This document shows, one piece after another, positions 1-11,215 of a stretch of DNA of 64,000 nucleotides. The notes below the pieces were generated by a model. It was not told where the DNA came from and did no database searches. It was given only the letters and a program-made list of their open reading frames with translations. How positions within the stretch are numbered: the stretch's first letter is position 1; every line of letters starts with the position of its first letter. The position numbers and the translations under genes are program-made. Origin of the DNA: Panulirus ornatus. Taxonomy: Eukaryota > Arthropoda > Malacostraca > Decapoda > Palinuridae. The DNA is taken from contig NC_092225.1 in NCBI RefSeq assembly GCF_036320965.1, forward strand, positions 58,759,924-58,823,923, given 5' to 3'.

Positions 1-172
1 CCAGTATGGGAGGAGATAAGATCCACCATTGATGATGTGATGATCCCTCTGATTCGTGTGTGTGTGTGATTACTATTTGTGATTATGTGCATTATGGGGA
101 GATGGTTTCTACATTCGTGTTGTCCCGTCTCAAATCTGTAAATATATACCACGTCTATCTCATATGTGCAAA

Positions 173-173
<1 letters not shown>
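1..173. other. unique sequence, no feature seen
   Basis: Low-complexity TG/AT-rich sequence. No convincing coding frame, RNA gene or repeat was recognised. Confidence 0.5.

Positions 174-233
<60 letters not shown>
174..233. repeat. (CA)n microsatellite
   Basis: About 30 uninterrupted CA units. It is the tail, read as (TG)n on the minus strand, of the tRNA-derived SINE that follows. Confidence 0.97.
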
Positions 234-235
<2 letters not shown>

Positions 236-362
236 CAGCCTAAGCCAGGTACCCATATTGTTCTTGACCTGCTCCTAGTGGATTCGAACCCACGCGTCCC
301 TGACCCAGGCCTTTCCCGTGATGACTCAATGGTGACGCTAACCATTACACCACAGCGGCCCA
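234..362 (-). mobile_element. tRNA-derived SINE, copy T1
   Basis: Read on the minus strand, the head has an A-box-like stretch (TGTAATGGTTAGCG) and, about 50 bp on, a B-box (GGTTCGAATCC). A tRNA-unrelated body follows, ending in CCTGGCTTAGGCTGATG and then (TG)n at 233-174. The same body and end recur at 40,972-41,153, so this is a dispersed family transcribed by RNA polymerase III, not a functional tRNA gene. There is no acceptor stem pairing or anticodon arm worth calling. Confidence 0.8.
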
Positions 363-1234
363 TAGTGTGTGTGTGTGTGTGTGTGAACAGGCAAGACTGG
401 AGACATACGAAAACGCTAAAAAAACTTATAAAATAATCTTTAAGAAGAAATTCTTACATCAAACAGCAACTACTATACGTCTGCAGCCGAAGCACTAAAA
501 AAAAGAAGGAAAGAAATATAACATATACAAGCACACGACGTAGATCTGAGCCACAAAACCAGATCTTAGGTAATTTGAATACCTGAACGAGATATACACT
601 TTCTCCTTTTAAATGCAAAGTCCCTTATGATAACTACGCGAGCCTCGATCCAGCACACGTGCATCAGTCTCTTCAGCATATACTTCTGAAGATAAGTTAC
701 TATAGCATATATTCAACGCAGAATATTCCAAAAGTTTCCATATTTAGTCACGCAGTAAAGCAGGTTAAGAGAGGAGTGTCAATGGCGCCAATTCACATAT
801 AAGCGCCATAACACCTTGCCTGGAAGGTTAGATGTCACCGTGAATCATCATTTATTTCCTCGGGATGAATTTTTTGTCACATAAATTATGTTTTGTGGTG
901 GAAGACTTCGTCGGGCGGGTCAGAGTTCGATGAGAAGTGCAGGCAGGCAGGCAGCTGGGCCAGGCGATAGCAGCGCCTCTCGTGCCGCAAGTGTGAACGA
1001 ACGCCGCTAAGAGTTACGAAACTCGCTCATAGATGGCAGGGTGAATATCAAGAAAATAACATGTTTGTTAAAACTGGGTGATGTTAAAACGGTAAACTGA
1101 TTACGAATATATTCTCTTTTCACCTAAGTATGTCCATCTTAGGTGCCTTAAAGAGGCAGAATCAGGACACGAGAATTCGAGAGAGAAAAATTCAATTTCT
1201 TGTAAATTTTTCTTTATCTCAGAATGTAATAATA
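363..1234. other. unique sequence, no gene seen
   Basis: A short (GT)n lies at 365-384 and a GCAG-type micro-repeat near 940-955. No supported coding region. Confidence 0.5.
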
Positions 1235-1331
1235 CAAGAGAGGAGGATTTCCGGACCTGCCTCTCTCAGTCGCCTTCTACGACACGCAAAAGCTACGTGG
1301 GTGGAAATCTTTCTCCTCTATCCCAAGAAAT
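1235..1331 (-). mobile_element. short LINE-derived element (left part), copy S1
   Basis: The minus strand carries the left half of the recurring ~240 bp element: the TTCTCCCCTATCCC complement, GTCGCCTTCTACGACACGC on the plus strand, and the GGATTTCC block. The right half (3' hairpin tail) is missing. The 5' end of the element faces the long TA run that begins at 1,357. Diverged compared with the copies at 2,351 and 41,551. Confidence 0.75.
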
Positions 1332-1354
1332 TTATGTGCATATATCATCCAGTT

Positions 1355-1567
<213 letters not shown>

Positions 1568-2316
1568 TCCAAAGCCTCAAGGTGCAGGGAAATTAAAGTG
1601 GAGGAGTGCAATGTTGGGTCGTGAGCATATTAGTTTATCTGGTTACCTATTGAAGACAGAAAACCAATGACAGATGAAAGGAAGAGCATAGAACACAGGA
1701 CAGTGGGACACGGCTGTTGATAGGGAATGGGTTGAAGGGTTGATCCATCCACAACTACGGAGACGGGTCGACCTGAGAGGAAGCCAAGAATAAGGGAACA
1801 AAGAGAAGGGAAAGAGATGGTAACCTTATGCCCTATCCTGTAGAACACTTGTGCTGTCTCTCTGGCTGCTACACAGAATTCTCCAAAACCTTACTGAGAT
1901 CACCAGTCATTAGTGAGATAGGAAAGCATATCACCAGTAGATCTTGCTTTGTGGATGCCACATACAGATGATCATAGATAACAGAGATTCGAGGTGTTTG
2001 AGGATATGGGAGGTGATTAGGAGTTCAGACTTCGGAAAATAGCAAATTAAAGCAAAAGGATGATAGTCAGAGAAGTCAGAATGATCCCAAGGGATGGGAT
2101 ATACCAAATAATGTTCCCATGTAGCGCGAAAAGGTTTGTTTTTTTTATGTAAAGGGAGGAGTGGGCTACCAAGGACACACGACAGTTCGGAAGCACACTT
2201 TCTCTGTACAATAGGATGGAAGCAGTCTCGTCCATATGCACTGCTTGTGTCTAAAGAGAGAAGTGCTCTGCAGAAAGAGAGTACGAAAAGAGATAACATG
2301 AAGAGGCATAGGATGA

Positions 2317-2317
<1 letters not shown>
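1568..2317. other. unique sequence, no gene seen
   Basis: Balanced composition with short open frames on both strands. None has a recognisable domain, splice context or repeat homology within the window. Confidence 0.45.

Positions 2318-2350
<33 letters not shown>
2318..2350. repeat. (AT)n on the 3' side of element S2
   Basis: AT run abutting the 3' tail of the minus-strand short element at 2,351-2,589. Confidence 0.95.
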
Positions 2351-2352
<2 letters not shown>

Positions 2353-2587
2353 TTCTTTTCTTTCAAACTATTCGCCATTTCCCGCATTAGCGAGGTAGCG
2401 TTAAGAACAGAGGACTGGGCCTTTGAGGGAATACCCTCACCTGGCCCAATTATCTGTTCCTTCTTTTGGAAAATTAAAAAAAAAACGAGAGGGGAGGATT
2501 TCCAGCCCCCCGCTCCCTCCCCTTTTAGTCGCCTTCTACGACACGCAGGGAATACGTGGGAAGTATTCTTTCTCCCCTATCCCCAGG

Positions 2588-2589
<2 letters not shown>
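2351..2589 (-). mobile_element. short LINE-derived element, full length, copy S2
   Basis: Complete ~240 bp copy read on the minus strand. From its 5' end it has CCCTGGGGATAGGGGAGAA, the CGTGTCGTAGAAGGCGACTA block, a G-rich then T/A-rich stretch, GGAACAGA...GGCCAGGTGAGG, and the 3' hairpin CTCGC-TAAT-GCGGG followed by GGCGAATAGTTTGAAAG. AT repeats flank both ends. The left ~180 bp matches the 5' end of the LINE at 44,402 and the right ~60 bp matches LINE 3' ends. It has no A/B box, so it is not a tRNA-type SINE. It encodes nothing and would need the LINE enzymes to move. Confidence 0.85.

Positions 2590-2671
<82 letters not shown>
2590..2671. repeat. (AT)n followed by (GATA)n
   Basis: About 45 bp of AT then nine GATA units, on the 5' side of S2. 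Confidence 0.96.
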
Positions 2672-2672
<1 letters not shown>

Positions 2673-3282
2673 TCCTGCCGTGTGGGTCCCGCAGCGCTCA
2701 GAATGTTAGCCATGTCTACAAAGAAACCCGAAGTACTGGTAGAGCTAACAGTAACAAACCACTGGATCCTTTCGGGGCTGTTTGTGACGACAAGAGAGAT
2801 CAGGATTATAAAGATTACTGTGGTATGAGTAGAAAAGCAAACGTAAGAGTTTTCGAGAAATATTTGTAAACTTTATAGGTAATGCAAATACTGCGAGTCG
2901 AAGCGGTTTATCTAAGTGTGTTCTTAGCCGTAACCTGTAGTCAACAACCCTGACGTAAATCATTTAAAATGTTCATATTCATATTGAGGAACAGCAGGTT
3001 CTTTTCCACAACTGAAGCTAAACGCTTGCCAGCCAGAAGTCTGTATCAGTTCCTAGCAGTAAAATCAGACTAGCCTCAAACTCCTACGGACTCAACAGTC
3101 AAATACCATTGTTGTTTTCGAGTGCCTGCATCAGACCAACTTTTCACACATTCTATTTTCTATGTTAACAAAGCAAGAAGGGAGTTATAAGAGAAGAGAA
3201 TATAGGTAAGCAAGACATGGAAACAACCCTCGCTAATAACTATATGATCACAACCGAGGTCTCAACAAGCAAGGGAAACGAG
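2672..3282. other. unique sequence, no gene seen
   Basis: No repeat homology or credible coding frame was found. Confidence 0.45.
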
Positions 3283-3459
3283 GTATTCCGTATTCCCTGC
3301 GTGTTGTAGAAGGCGACTAGAAGGGGAGGGAGCGAGGGGCTGGAAATCCTCCCCTCTCGTTTTTTATTTTCCAAAAGAAGAAACAGAGAAAGGGGCCATG
3401 TGAAGATATTCCCTCAAAGGCTCAGTCCTCTGTTCTCAACGCTATTTCTCTGACGCGGA
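3283..3459 (+). mobile_element. short LINE-derived element, truncated both ends, copy S3
   Basis: It begins inside the left block (GTATTCCCTGCGTG) and ends within the 3' hairpin (GACGCGG), then runs straight into (AT)n. It is the first member of a chain: S3, (AT)n, LINE A stub, (AT)n, S4, (AT)n. Confidence 0.82.
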
Positions 3460-3484
3460 ATATATATATATATATATATATATA
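3460..3484. repeat. (AT)n linker
   Basis: A short AT run joins S3 to the 5'-truncated LINE A copy. Confidence 0.9.
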
Positions 3485-3918
3485 AAGAGTTGAGAGAGCA
3501 ATAGAGGGTGTTTTGAAATGGTTTGGTCACATAGAGAGAATGAGTGAGGAAAGATTGACCAAGAGGATATATGTGTCGGAGGTGGAGGGAACGAGAAGTG
3601 GGAGACCAAATTGGAGGTGGAAAGATGGAGTGAAAAAGAGTTTGTGTGATCGGGGCCTGAACATGCAGGAGGGTGAAAGGAGGGCAAGGAATAGAGTGAA
3701 TTGGATCGATGTGGTATACTGGGGTTGACGTGCTGTCAGTGGATTGAATCAGGGCATGTGAAGCGTCTGGGGTAAACCATGGAAAGCTGTGTAGGTATGT
3801 ATATTTGCGTGTGTGGGCGTATGTATATACATGTGTATGGGGGTGGGTTGGGCCATTTCTTTTGTATGTTTCCTTGCGCTGCCTCGCAAACGCGGGAAAC
3901 CGACAAAGCAAAAAAAAA
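3485..3918 (+). mobile_element. LINE family A, 3' stub (copy A1)
   Basis: Only the last ~80 codons of the retrotransposon ORF and its 3'UTR remain. The frame gives GHIERMSEERLTKRIYVSEV, then a GRPNWRWKDGVKKSLCDRG stretch, the conserved C-terminus that follows the RT domain in this family. The stop is at about 3,726. The 3'UTR is the short type: GTAAACCATGGAAAGC, a TATA/TGTG stretch, GGTTGGGCCATTTCTTT, the hairpin CTCGC-AAAC-GCGGG, GACAAAG, then oligo(A) and (AT)n. The 5' truncation point abuts (AT)n. The copy is non-functional by itself but closely resembles A4 (50.3-51.2 kb), so it is fairly young. Confidence 0.88.
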
Positions 3919-3940
3919 TATATATATATATATATATATT
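3919..3940. repeat. (AT)n linker
   Basis: AT run between the LINE A1 oligo(A) tail and S4. Confidence 0.9.
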
Positions 3941-4190
3941 ATCCCTGGGGATAGGGGAGAAAGAACACTTCCCACGTATTCCCTGTGTGTCTTAGAAGAC
4001 GAATAAAAGGGAAGGGAGCGGGTGGCTGGAAATCCTCCCCTCTCGTTTTTTTTCTTTTTTTTAATTTTCCAAAAGAAGGAACAGAGAAGGGGGCCAGGTG
4101 AAGATATTCCCTCAAAGGCCCAGTCCTCTGTTCTTAACGCAACCTCGCTAATGCGGGAAAGGGCAAATAGTATGAAAGAAAAAGAAAGAA

Positions 4191-4192
<2 letters not shown>
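3941..4192 (+). mobile_element. short LINE-derived element, full length, copy S4
   Basis: Complete copy from ATCCCTGGGGATAGGGG to the tail GAAAGAAAGA, with a long internal T-rich stretch. It sits between two AT runs. Small changes (GTCTTAGAAGACGAATAAAA in the left block) mark it as older than S7. Confidence 0.85.

Positions 4193-4239
<47 letters not shown>
4193..4239. repeat. (AT)n
   Basis: About 23 AT units directly after S4. Confidence 0.95.
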
Positions 4240-4240
<1 letters not shown>

Positions 4241-6235
4241 CGGGAACGAGATATTCATAGTAAAAATAATTCTTCCTCCATACTTGTACATCCATTAGCC
4301 CAACCAAGCAATCTAACAGAGACGCACATATATTTACCCACTGGCCACCAGATGGTATACAAAATTCCTGTTAGGTTCTCAAGACGTGAGTCATGCCTTC
4401 CTCCGAGATTCGAAACTTCCTCTGCAGCCATGTTCAGAACGGGAGAGCCTTGCCCACTGGCACTACCAGTAAGCATCACTAGCTCACATAATCGTTCCAC
4501 AGTCTTGTCTATAATTTCAAATAATTACATACTTTTTATTTACCTTAGTTCATTATCTAATATTTCTCCATCATAATGATAGATAATCATATGGTTTTAA
4601 TTGGTTAACAACACGTATCTTTAATTCTTAGGACCATTCCTTCCATATCAAATCAAATGATCTTTCGATATTATAGTGTTAAATAATTATCTAATTAAAT
4701 CAGATAATTACACACGTATGTTTTACAGTTTTGTAAATCGCTGAATCATATTCAGTATTGCAATGATACAATTATATAGCTCTATATTCAGGAGGAGAAT
4801 TCTTCTTAACATTAATATGTGGCTTAATTATTTACTCTTTACCAGTACGCTCTTTCATGTGTTTATTAAATCTAATGGTTTAATACTTCTTAGAAATAGA
4901 GAACTTCTAAGATTTACTGAAACTTCGTGGGATTAAACAGAATTCTGTCCTTTAGGGAGCATTCTGTTCTGTTGTCGTAATTAACCTGTTGAGCACGACG
5001 GTATTACCATTATACTCAAGGGTCGTGGCGTCGTGTCCAGGATTAATGCAGCATTTTGCTGGAAAAATCATCAGCCATCAACAGCCAGTACCTGTCTCCT
5101 TGTACAGAAAACCCATATTCAAGTTTCGAGGAAAAACTTTTGGCTCATGTCTCGAAAAAGGGCATTCTAGATACCCCACAAAGATTTATTTCTTAAGGTA
5201 AATACCGTATTGGTTTCTTGTGAACTCTGATACTTGACTGGATCATATCCTTGTCAATATACAGAAAATGAACACGCAGATGGTAACATTACGTCTCGTG
5301 TTATTCAAGGAAGATCTCACAATTAAGTGGAAGCCAAAAATAAAAGGAAATCAAAATGTGACGACAATTCAGCCAACAGTGGAAATTCCACGACATCGCA
5401 ACGTTGAAAAAAAAAATTTATATACACATCTCATTTTATGGGCACACTATACTGTCAATTACACGCCATTCAGTTCCTGGTTTTATTAGACAATTACATA
5501 AAGTCTGCGGGGGAACCATCGTCACGAAAAGCCGTGAGAATCCTGCCTTATGAGACGAGCAATATCATGGTCTTTTGGGTGATGCCACAAAAATAATTCC
5601 TCCTCCTCCTCAAACTTAACTCTCATCGCTCTAGCTACCCACCCCCGGACTCCTCAATGCGGAAAAGATATGAATTACGGTGAATAAATTAACTCATTTT
5701 ACCAATTAATGAATTCATGTATTCTTTTCTTCTGTACGGGATCCATTACAACATGCATTTGAGAGCGTGCATGGTCTTAGAATTACCTTTTTAATTCTTG
5801 CAGATGGCGTGTACAGACTTTCCGAGTTATCACTTGATGGTGAAGGCTCTTAATGACTCTGGGAGTCTGAGAGACCAGAAAAAAAAAAAATATGCCAAAC
5901 GAACCGAGCAACCAATCCTCAGAGGCATGCAGCTGGTGGCCTCAATAGACCCCTGGCTGTTGAGAGAGGCTCAAAGCCCTTGTTAACCAACAAAACAACC
6001 AATTCGGAGTAGTTGTAATGGTTTCCACAGATGGAAGATATTGTCTTATTTTTGAAAAAAAAGAATAATCCGAGTCAAATTGTTCCTTCATTGTGAGATC
6101 AGAGACACACTAAACCTCTGTTGCGTCCTGCTGGATGAATTTTGGAAATCTTCAGATAATGAAGTTGTTGTCTATGGTAGCTGAGACGGCACGGGCTACT
6201 GAGACCCTATCAAAGCCATCTCATTAACGGTGTTT
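4240..6235. other. AT-rich unique sequence, no gene seen
   Basis: About 2 kb of AT-rich sequence. Short open frames near 4,352, 4,989, 5,268 and 5,798 show no domain or splice support. A stretch near 4,405-4,500 weakly resembles a tRNA-type SINE head on the minus strand but is too degenerate to call. A short poly(A) lies at 5,880. Confidence 0.45.
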
Positions 6236-6312
<77 letters not shown>

Positions 6313-6334
6313 TATAAATATATATATATATATA
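6236..6334. repeat. (AT)n with minor interruptions
   Basis: About 100 bp of AT repeat on the 5' side of S5. Confidence 0.95.
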
Positions 6335-6540
6335 GTTCCCACGTATTCCCTGCGTGTCGTAGAAGGCGACTAAAAGGGGAGGGAGCGGGGGGCTGGAAAT
6401 CCTCCCCTCTCGTATTCTTTAATTTTCCAAAAGAAGGAACAGAGAAGGGGCCAGGTGAGGATATTCCCTCAGAGGCCCAGTCCTGTGTCCTTAACGCTAC
6501 CTTGCTAACGCGAGAAATGGCGAATAGTTTGAAAGAAAGA
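6335..6540 (+). mobile_element. short LINE-derived element, copy S5
   Basis: It lacks the first ~35 bp (starts at TTCCCACGTATTCCC) but keeps the 3' hairpin and the GGCGAATAGTTTGAAAGAAA tail. Its 5' edge abuts (AT)n. Its tail runs directly into the tail of an oppositely oriented tRNA-type SINE. Confidence 0.84.
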
Positions 6541-6544
6541 ATAT

Positions 6545-6640
6545 ATACATCAGCCTGAGGCAGGCACTCATTTTAACGATTAACCCCTAAGGGTTGATGA
6601 ACAGCTGGGTAAACTGTGGACAGACTCATACTGCATTTTT
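6545..6640 (-). mobile_element. tRNA-derived SINE body, copy T2 (partial)
   Basis: The minus strand shows the SINE body without its tRNA head: the CAGTTTACCCAGCTGTTCATC core, a loop, and the end GCCTGCCTCAGGCTGATG followed by TATATAT instead of (TG)n. This is tail-to-tail with S5, so the two share one short TA tract. Confidence 0.6.
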
Positions 6641-7065
6641 TTTTTTGCACTCTTTCTACTAGTAAAACTAAACATAGACATCTTGAAACAAAGCGATGCA
6701 TTCTTATGGTAAAAGTGGCGACAATAATGACAACAAAGATAACCGAAATCTTACGATAAGATGAATATATGTCACATTTTGCCGTAGTAAATCTTCATTA
6801 AAACAAAAGTCTTAACGAATTCATATATGTAAGATGTCCTCGCGATTTATCTTTCCTATACCTGTTAACGAGTGGCGTGGACTAAATCGCATAACGAGCT
6901 AAGTTAACCAGTGATAGACATGGGTCAACGTGGATCTTCAATCTTAGGAAAAAGAAAGAGAAAAGATGCCCTCATCAGTTCGAGATGTACCGACCCTCAT
7001 ATACCCTTCGATTATTGTGCTATTCTTTCACCGTCAACAACGTGATAAAAGATATCAATATCAAA

Positions 7066-7069
<4 letters not shown>
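6641..7069. other. unique sequence, no gene seen
   Basis: Nothing was recognised beyond a short poly(T) near 6,640. Confidence 0.45.

Positions 7070-7137
<68 letters not shown>
7070..7137. repeat. (AT)n
   Basis: About 34 AT units not flanked by a recognised element. Confidence 0.96.
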
Positions 7138-7139
<2 letters not shown>

Positions 7140-7594
7140 TTCGCTTCTATTTTCAAGAAAATGTCGGAGGCGAGGTACACAAGAACAAGCACCGTCCACC
7201 CATATCCCGACATTTAGAAGTCTGACACGCGCGCCTTAAATCAGCTTCGATGACAATGAGCCCAATAATTATTTACGTCCGTAGGGGTTAGAGGTGGAGG
7301 ATGAGGGACTCGAACAAGAGGCCATAAATAAGGAGAAATAAAATAAATAAAATGGCAGCTCCGCCACACTTATCATTGGTAATTTCGACCAGGGGTCTGG
7401 GCTAACAAGGATCGTGTCTGCGTTCCAGCCGATAAATGGCAGACCGGGCCTGGCCTGTCATATAAACAATGTTCCAATAATACGCGCCAAAACGCATATG
7501 CTTATTTCCTTGGGGCCTCTCAATCTGTACGGATGGCGTAATTGATATTCTTCTAAGAGTAAGAGAGAAAAGTGTTATGAAGGTTCTAAATGAA

Positions 7595-7597
<3 letters not shown>
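7138..7597. other. unique sequence, no gene seen
   Basis: Sequence between two long AT runs. No coding frame or repeat homology was recognised. Confidence 0.45.

Positions 7598-7673
<76 letters not shown>
7598..7673. repeat. (AT)n
   Basis: About 38 AT units. Confidence 0.96.
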
Positions 7674-7677
<4 letters not shown>

Positions 7678-8340
7678 CATCTTATGTTTTTTCTTTCGGC
7701 AAACGAATGAAAATTTCAGATCGTACGGGAAGGTTTCAACACATGCTAATCATTCCGAATCATGAGTCACAAGCTCTCAACTGACCTGACACTGACCACT
7801 CCCCTTACATGAGGATATAGACACACACACACACACACACACTGCTCATCACTGGCCTCAATAGACAATAGAGGCCAATAGCCTCGTGGGCCAGGAGAGT
7901 CACCACGGGGTAAGTCCGTCTATACGACAATGAATCTATAAATTATCAAAAAAAAAAAAAAAAAAAGAAATTAACGATGCTTCTGGTGATTGAGAGGCGA
8001 GGACCAAATCTAGTCAGGTCAAAACTGACTAGCTCGGCAAACGAGGCTAACAGCCTACTCTTCCTCGCTCCTCCTCCTCCTACTCCTACTCTCCCCCCCC
8101 CCTCCTCCAAGCCTAACAAGCCAATTCTCCCGGTGATTTATGACCGAGCGGAGGATATTTCAATTACCCGCACGGGTTACGTGGGTCTGCCGTGTGGTGA
8201 TTGTCACGCCCGCGTTAACGACGCTGGTGCTTGTTAGACCCGGTGTCAAGGCTTTGGCTGCGTTGGGCGCCAGGATGGCAGCTGTGTTGGGGGTAGAGGG
8301 TGTGGGGGGGGAGAGGAGATGGTGATAGGTAATTACTACT
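7674..8340. other. unique sequence with short simple repeats
   Basis: A short (CA)n lies at 7,821-7,842, poly(A) at 7,949-7,966, and a CTCCTCCTCCT/poly(C) tract near 8,060-8,105. No gene was recognised. Confidence 0.5.
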
Positions 8341-8429
8341 AATTACAAACGTTGATGATGTGAATGGTAATGGTTTAAATTACTATGGTGATAGTTGCAA
8401 TGTGTTTAGGTAGGGTGATTTGGGTCATG

Positions 8430-8960
8430 GTAGCATTGGGTGTTCAATTATGGTGTTGGCGTTAATTATGGTGTTGGTGTTGATTATGGTGGAGGTGTTA
8501 ATTATAGTGGTAGTGTTAATTATAGTGATAATGTTAATTATGGTGATGCTGCTAATCACAGTGGCAGTGTTATGGTGGTGGTAATAATTACAGCGGTAGT
8601 GTCAATTATAGAAGTGGTACTAATTATGGTGGTCAATGTTAATTTTGGTGATAGTACTAATTACAGTGGTAGCATTAATTTTGGTGGTGTTAATTATAGC
8701 GGTGGTGTTCATCATTGTAGTAGTGGTGTTAATTCTTGGTAATGGAGCTTTCATGGGATGCTAATGTTAACTTTGGTGTTCTATGGTGGTGTCGTCATGG
8801 CCCTAACTATGGTGCTTATTAGTTACAATGGTGCTCGTCATGAGATTACTAATTACCGTGGTGTTTTGATGGCGCTAGTTACGGTGGCACTAGTTATAAC
8901 CACTTATTGTGGCGCTGGGGAAACGGTAGTGCTAACTACTGGGGTTCAGCCCATCTGAGT
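8430..8960. repeat. degenerate GGTGTTAATTATGGT-type minisatellite
   Basis: Dozens of imperfect 12-18 bp units built on GGTGTTAATTATGGTGGT, with T/A substitutions. Units drift gradually and end near the start of the 21 bp array. The apparent NYGVGVNYG-type open frame is an artefact of the unit. Confidence 0.8.
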
Positions 8961-8964
8961 ATGA

Positions 8965-9330
8965 AGACCCAACCCTTGAGCACCACTGTACGACCCTTGA
9001 GCACCATTATACGACCCTTGACCATCATTATACGACCCTTGAACACCACTGTACGACCCTTGAGCACCCCTGTACGACCACTGACCACAACTGTGCGACC
9101 ATTGAGCATCATTGTACGACCCATGAACACCACTGTACGACCAGTGACCACAACTGTACGACCATTGAGCATCATTGTACGACCCATGAACACCACTGTA
9201 CGACCATTGAGCACCAATGTACGACCCTTGAGCACCACTGCACGACCACTGACCACAACTGTGCGACCACTGAGCACCACTGTACGACCCATGAACACCA
9301 CTGTACGACCCCTGAGCATGGGAGAACGAC
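8965..9330 (+). repeat. 21 bp minisatellite array, locus 1
   Basis: About 17 units of 21 bp with core ACTGTACGACCCTTGAGCAC. Variant units with GACCACA and GAGCATCATT alternate in blocks of two to four units. Because 21 is a multiple of three, both strands stay open (NTTVRPL repeated on plus). The same unit family occurs at 29.6-30.0 and 53.45-53.69 kb. Confidence 0.92.
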
Positions 9331-9494
9331 CTCTCCTGGATCCGATACTTTAACTCGACCCCTCAAGGGCCGAGTTAAAAGAGCCAGGCAAATCATACTC
9401 AAGCGTTACCACTGTCCCGCTAAAGAGGTTACGTCACTGTCAAGAACACGGGTACTAACTATGGCAATTAAAAGCAGATAGCAGTGTAAGTTAC

Positions 9495-9800
9495 TATGGT
9501 GTGACGTCACTAGGATGATAAACTATGGTGTTACGTGGGCTACAATTGTGACAGCGTCTTGTAACGTTACCAGGATGACAATTTGTGGTGTTACGTAGGC
9601 AACAGTTATGATAGCGTCTTGCCACCAGGATGACAAAACTATGATGTTACGTTGGCAATAGTTATGGCAGGGTTTTGTAACGTCACCAGGATAAGAAACT
9701 ATGGTGTTACGATAACAACAGTTATGGTAGCGTATTGTAACGTCACCAGGATAAGAAACCATGGTGTTACGATGGCAACAGTTATGGTAGCGTCAGGCAG
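9495..9800. repeat. 60 bp minisatellite array
   Basis: About five units of 60 bp containing TATGGTGTTACG, GGCAACAGTTATGGTAGCGT and TAACGTCACCAGGATAAGA. The last two copies are the most alike. A looser GGTGTTATG-type degenerate repeat continues to about 9,985. Confidence 0.85.
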
Positions 9801-10002
9801 AATGATAACAGTATGAGTGTGCTACGTCTGGTATTACGGTGGTGCCACCAATGGTGTTATGTTTGTGCTAGGAATGGTGTTAAGTTGGTGCTATGGAGTG
9901 TGTTAGTGGTTAGTTATGGTATTATGTTAGAGCAAGTTATGGAGTTATGGTGTTCCCTGCTACACAGTTATGGTGGTGGTGCTAGATAGGATATTAAGGT
10001 TG

Positions 10003-10072
10003 TGATCTATCTATCCATGTATCTACCTATCTATCAATCTATTCATCTATCTATTTGTCTATCTATCGCTCA
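10003..10072. repeat. imperfect (CTAT)n
   Basis: About 16 imperfect CTAT units with C/T changes. Confidence 0.85.
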
Positions 10073-10230
10073 AAACACATACGAGTTATCAGTTTCTTCC
10101 TGCTTCTGGTTACGCCCCGAGTGAGGTCACCATGGGCAGCGTGATTTCAACGTCTGTTGATGACAGGGTGTACAGTTCCATCATTTCCCTGCTACAGAAA
10201 GTAGCGCAGCCTTGAAGGTGCAGGATTCCC

Positions 10231-10234
<4 letters not shown>

Positions 10235-10283
<49 letters not shown>
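10235..10283. repeat. (GA)n
   Basis: About 24 uninterrupted GA units. Confidence 0.96.
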
Positions 10284-10287
<4 letters not shown>

Positions 10288-10339
10288 TAATGAGGATGTT
10301 GAGAAGGCCCGAAATGTCAAGATTAAAAAGATAAACTTG

Positions 10340-10372
10340 GGTTAGATTAGATTAGGTTAGGTTAGGTTAGTT
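10340..10372 (+). repeat. short interstitial TTAGG tract
   Basis: GGTTAGATTAGATTAGG is followed by two further TTAGG units and TTAG. TTAGG is the usual arthropod telomere repeat. Three perfect units is short enough to be chance or a relic. Confidence 0.5.
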
Positions 10373-10552
10373 CTCTCAACCAAAGCAGTTATTAAATCTA
10401 GGTTTGACTGAAATGTTTCGGTAAAACTAGGTATAAAAACATTCCAGTCCTGCATGTCGTGTTTTACCCACCCTCAAACGGTGCAACAGGTTCTGACTAA
10501 TTGAAACTAGTTCTGACTGATTTCGGGTTTCAACTTCAACATATGAATGCAT

Positions 10553-10616
10553 ATAACGGGTCGGATTCGAATCCTAGGTAGGACATTCGGACACCTCGGC
10601 CACACGGAGGTTGAAA

Positions 10617-10617
<1 letters not shown>
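10553..10617 (-). mobile_element. tRNA-like SINE fragment (T3)
   Basis: The minus strand reads TGTGGCCGAGGTGTCCG (A-box-like, resembling Leu/Ser tRNA) and then GGATTCGAATCC (B-box) within about 45 bp, next to a (CA)n at 10,618-10,657. The spacing is that of pol III promoter boxes. The anticodon arm is absent, so it is a fragment, not a tRNA gene. Confidence 0.45.

Positions 10618-10657
<40 letters not shown>
10618..10657. repeat. (CA)n
   Basis: About 20 CA units. Confidence 0.96.
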
Positions 10658-10658
<1 letters not shown>

Positions 10659-10744
10659 AGACATCTTGTGTTATGACGTGTGTCGCCCAGCCACATGTCG
10701 TTGAGTGAGGGTAACGTGGACTTTTATAGTTACGGAGACCAACC

Positions 10745-11215
10745 ATCTGCTGGCATATATAACAACTGCATTCATGTTAATGGATAAGGAGACAATGAGC
10801 AAACTGTTCACATCTTACGTCATACCAAAACTAGATTGTGTTCCTGATGTTACGTCTCATCACTTACGAGAATCACAAAGAGGTATTAGAGAAGGTCCTG
10901 AGAAGAGCATCGAAGATGGTAGTACGATTTAGTGAAAGGAGACACAAGAAAAGGCCACAGGCCTTAAACTTGCCCACCTTGAAAGAGAGAAAAGTAAAGG
11001 GTCGCCTGATCACAACTTTTAAGGTTGTAAAACAAATTGATGACGTAGACAGCGAACAGATTTAAGGGGCTAAAAGAACCAAAGAACATAATGTGAAATG
11101 AAACAATAATGTGAACAAATACTTTAAAAGTGTAAGACCTGGAGGATGAGTGGAACAATATGGCTGAAGACCTGGTACATGTTGACTCCATACAGAAACT
11201 TAAAACGTTATATGG
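10745..11215 (+). pseudogene. decayed non-LTR reverse transcriptase C-terminus (CR1/jockey type)
   Basis: Three broken frames in order recall the end of a CR1/jockey-type RT. First comes AFMLMDKETMSKLFTSYVIP (about 10,769-10,828), matching the 'hhKLYxSLVRPxLEY' region. Then HKEVLEKVLRRASKMV (about 10,873-10,923), matching 'LEKVQRRATKMV', followed by LNLPTLKERKVKGRLITTFK and VVKQIDDVD. Last, after a frame change, comes WNNMAEDLVHVDSIQKL, matching the terminal 'WNxLPxxVVxAxSxxxFK'. Frameshifts and a stop after VDSEQI show it is dead. It is a different family from LINE A, which ends in GRPNWRWKDG. Confidence 0.72.

Noticed and set aside
234..362. Possible true tRNA gene
   Set aside because: A and B boxes are present but the acceptor and anticodon stems do not form, and the same body and TG tail recur elsewhere: a SINE.
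4395..4500. tRNA-SINE-like head on the minus strand (TTTCGAATCTC)
   Set aside because: B box is imperfect, the A box unclear and no conserved body follows; too weak to list.
8907..9353. NTTVRPL-repeat frame and its antisense partner
   Set aside because: Produced by the 21 bp minisatellite; both strands open.
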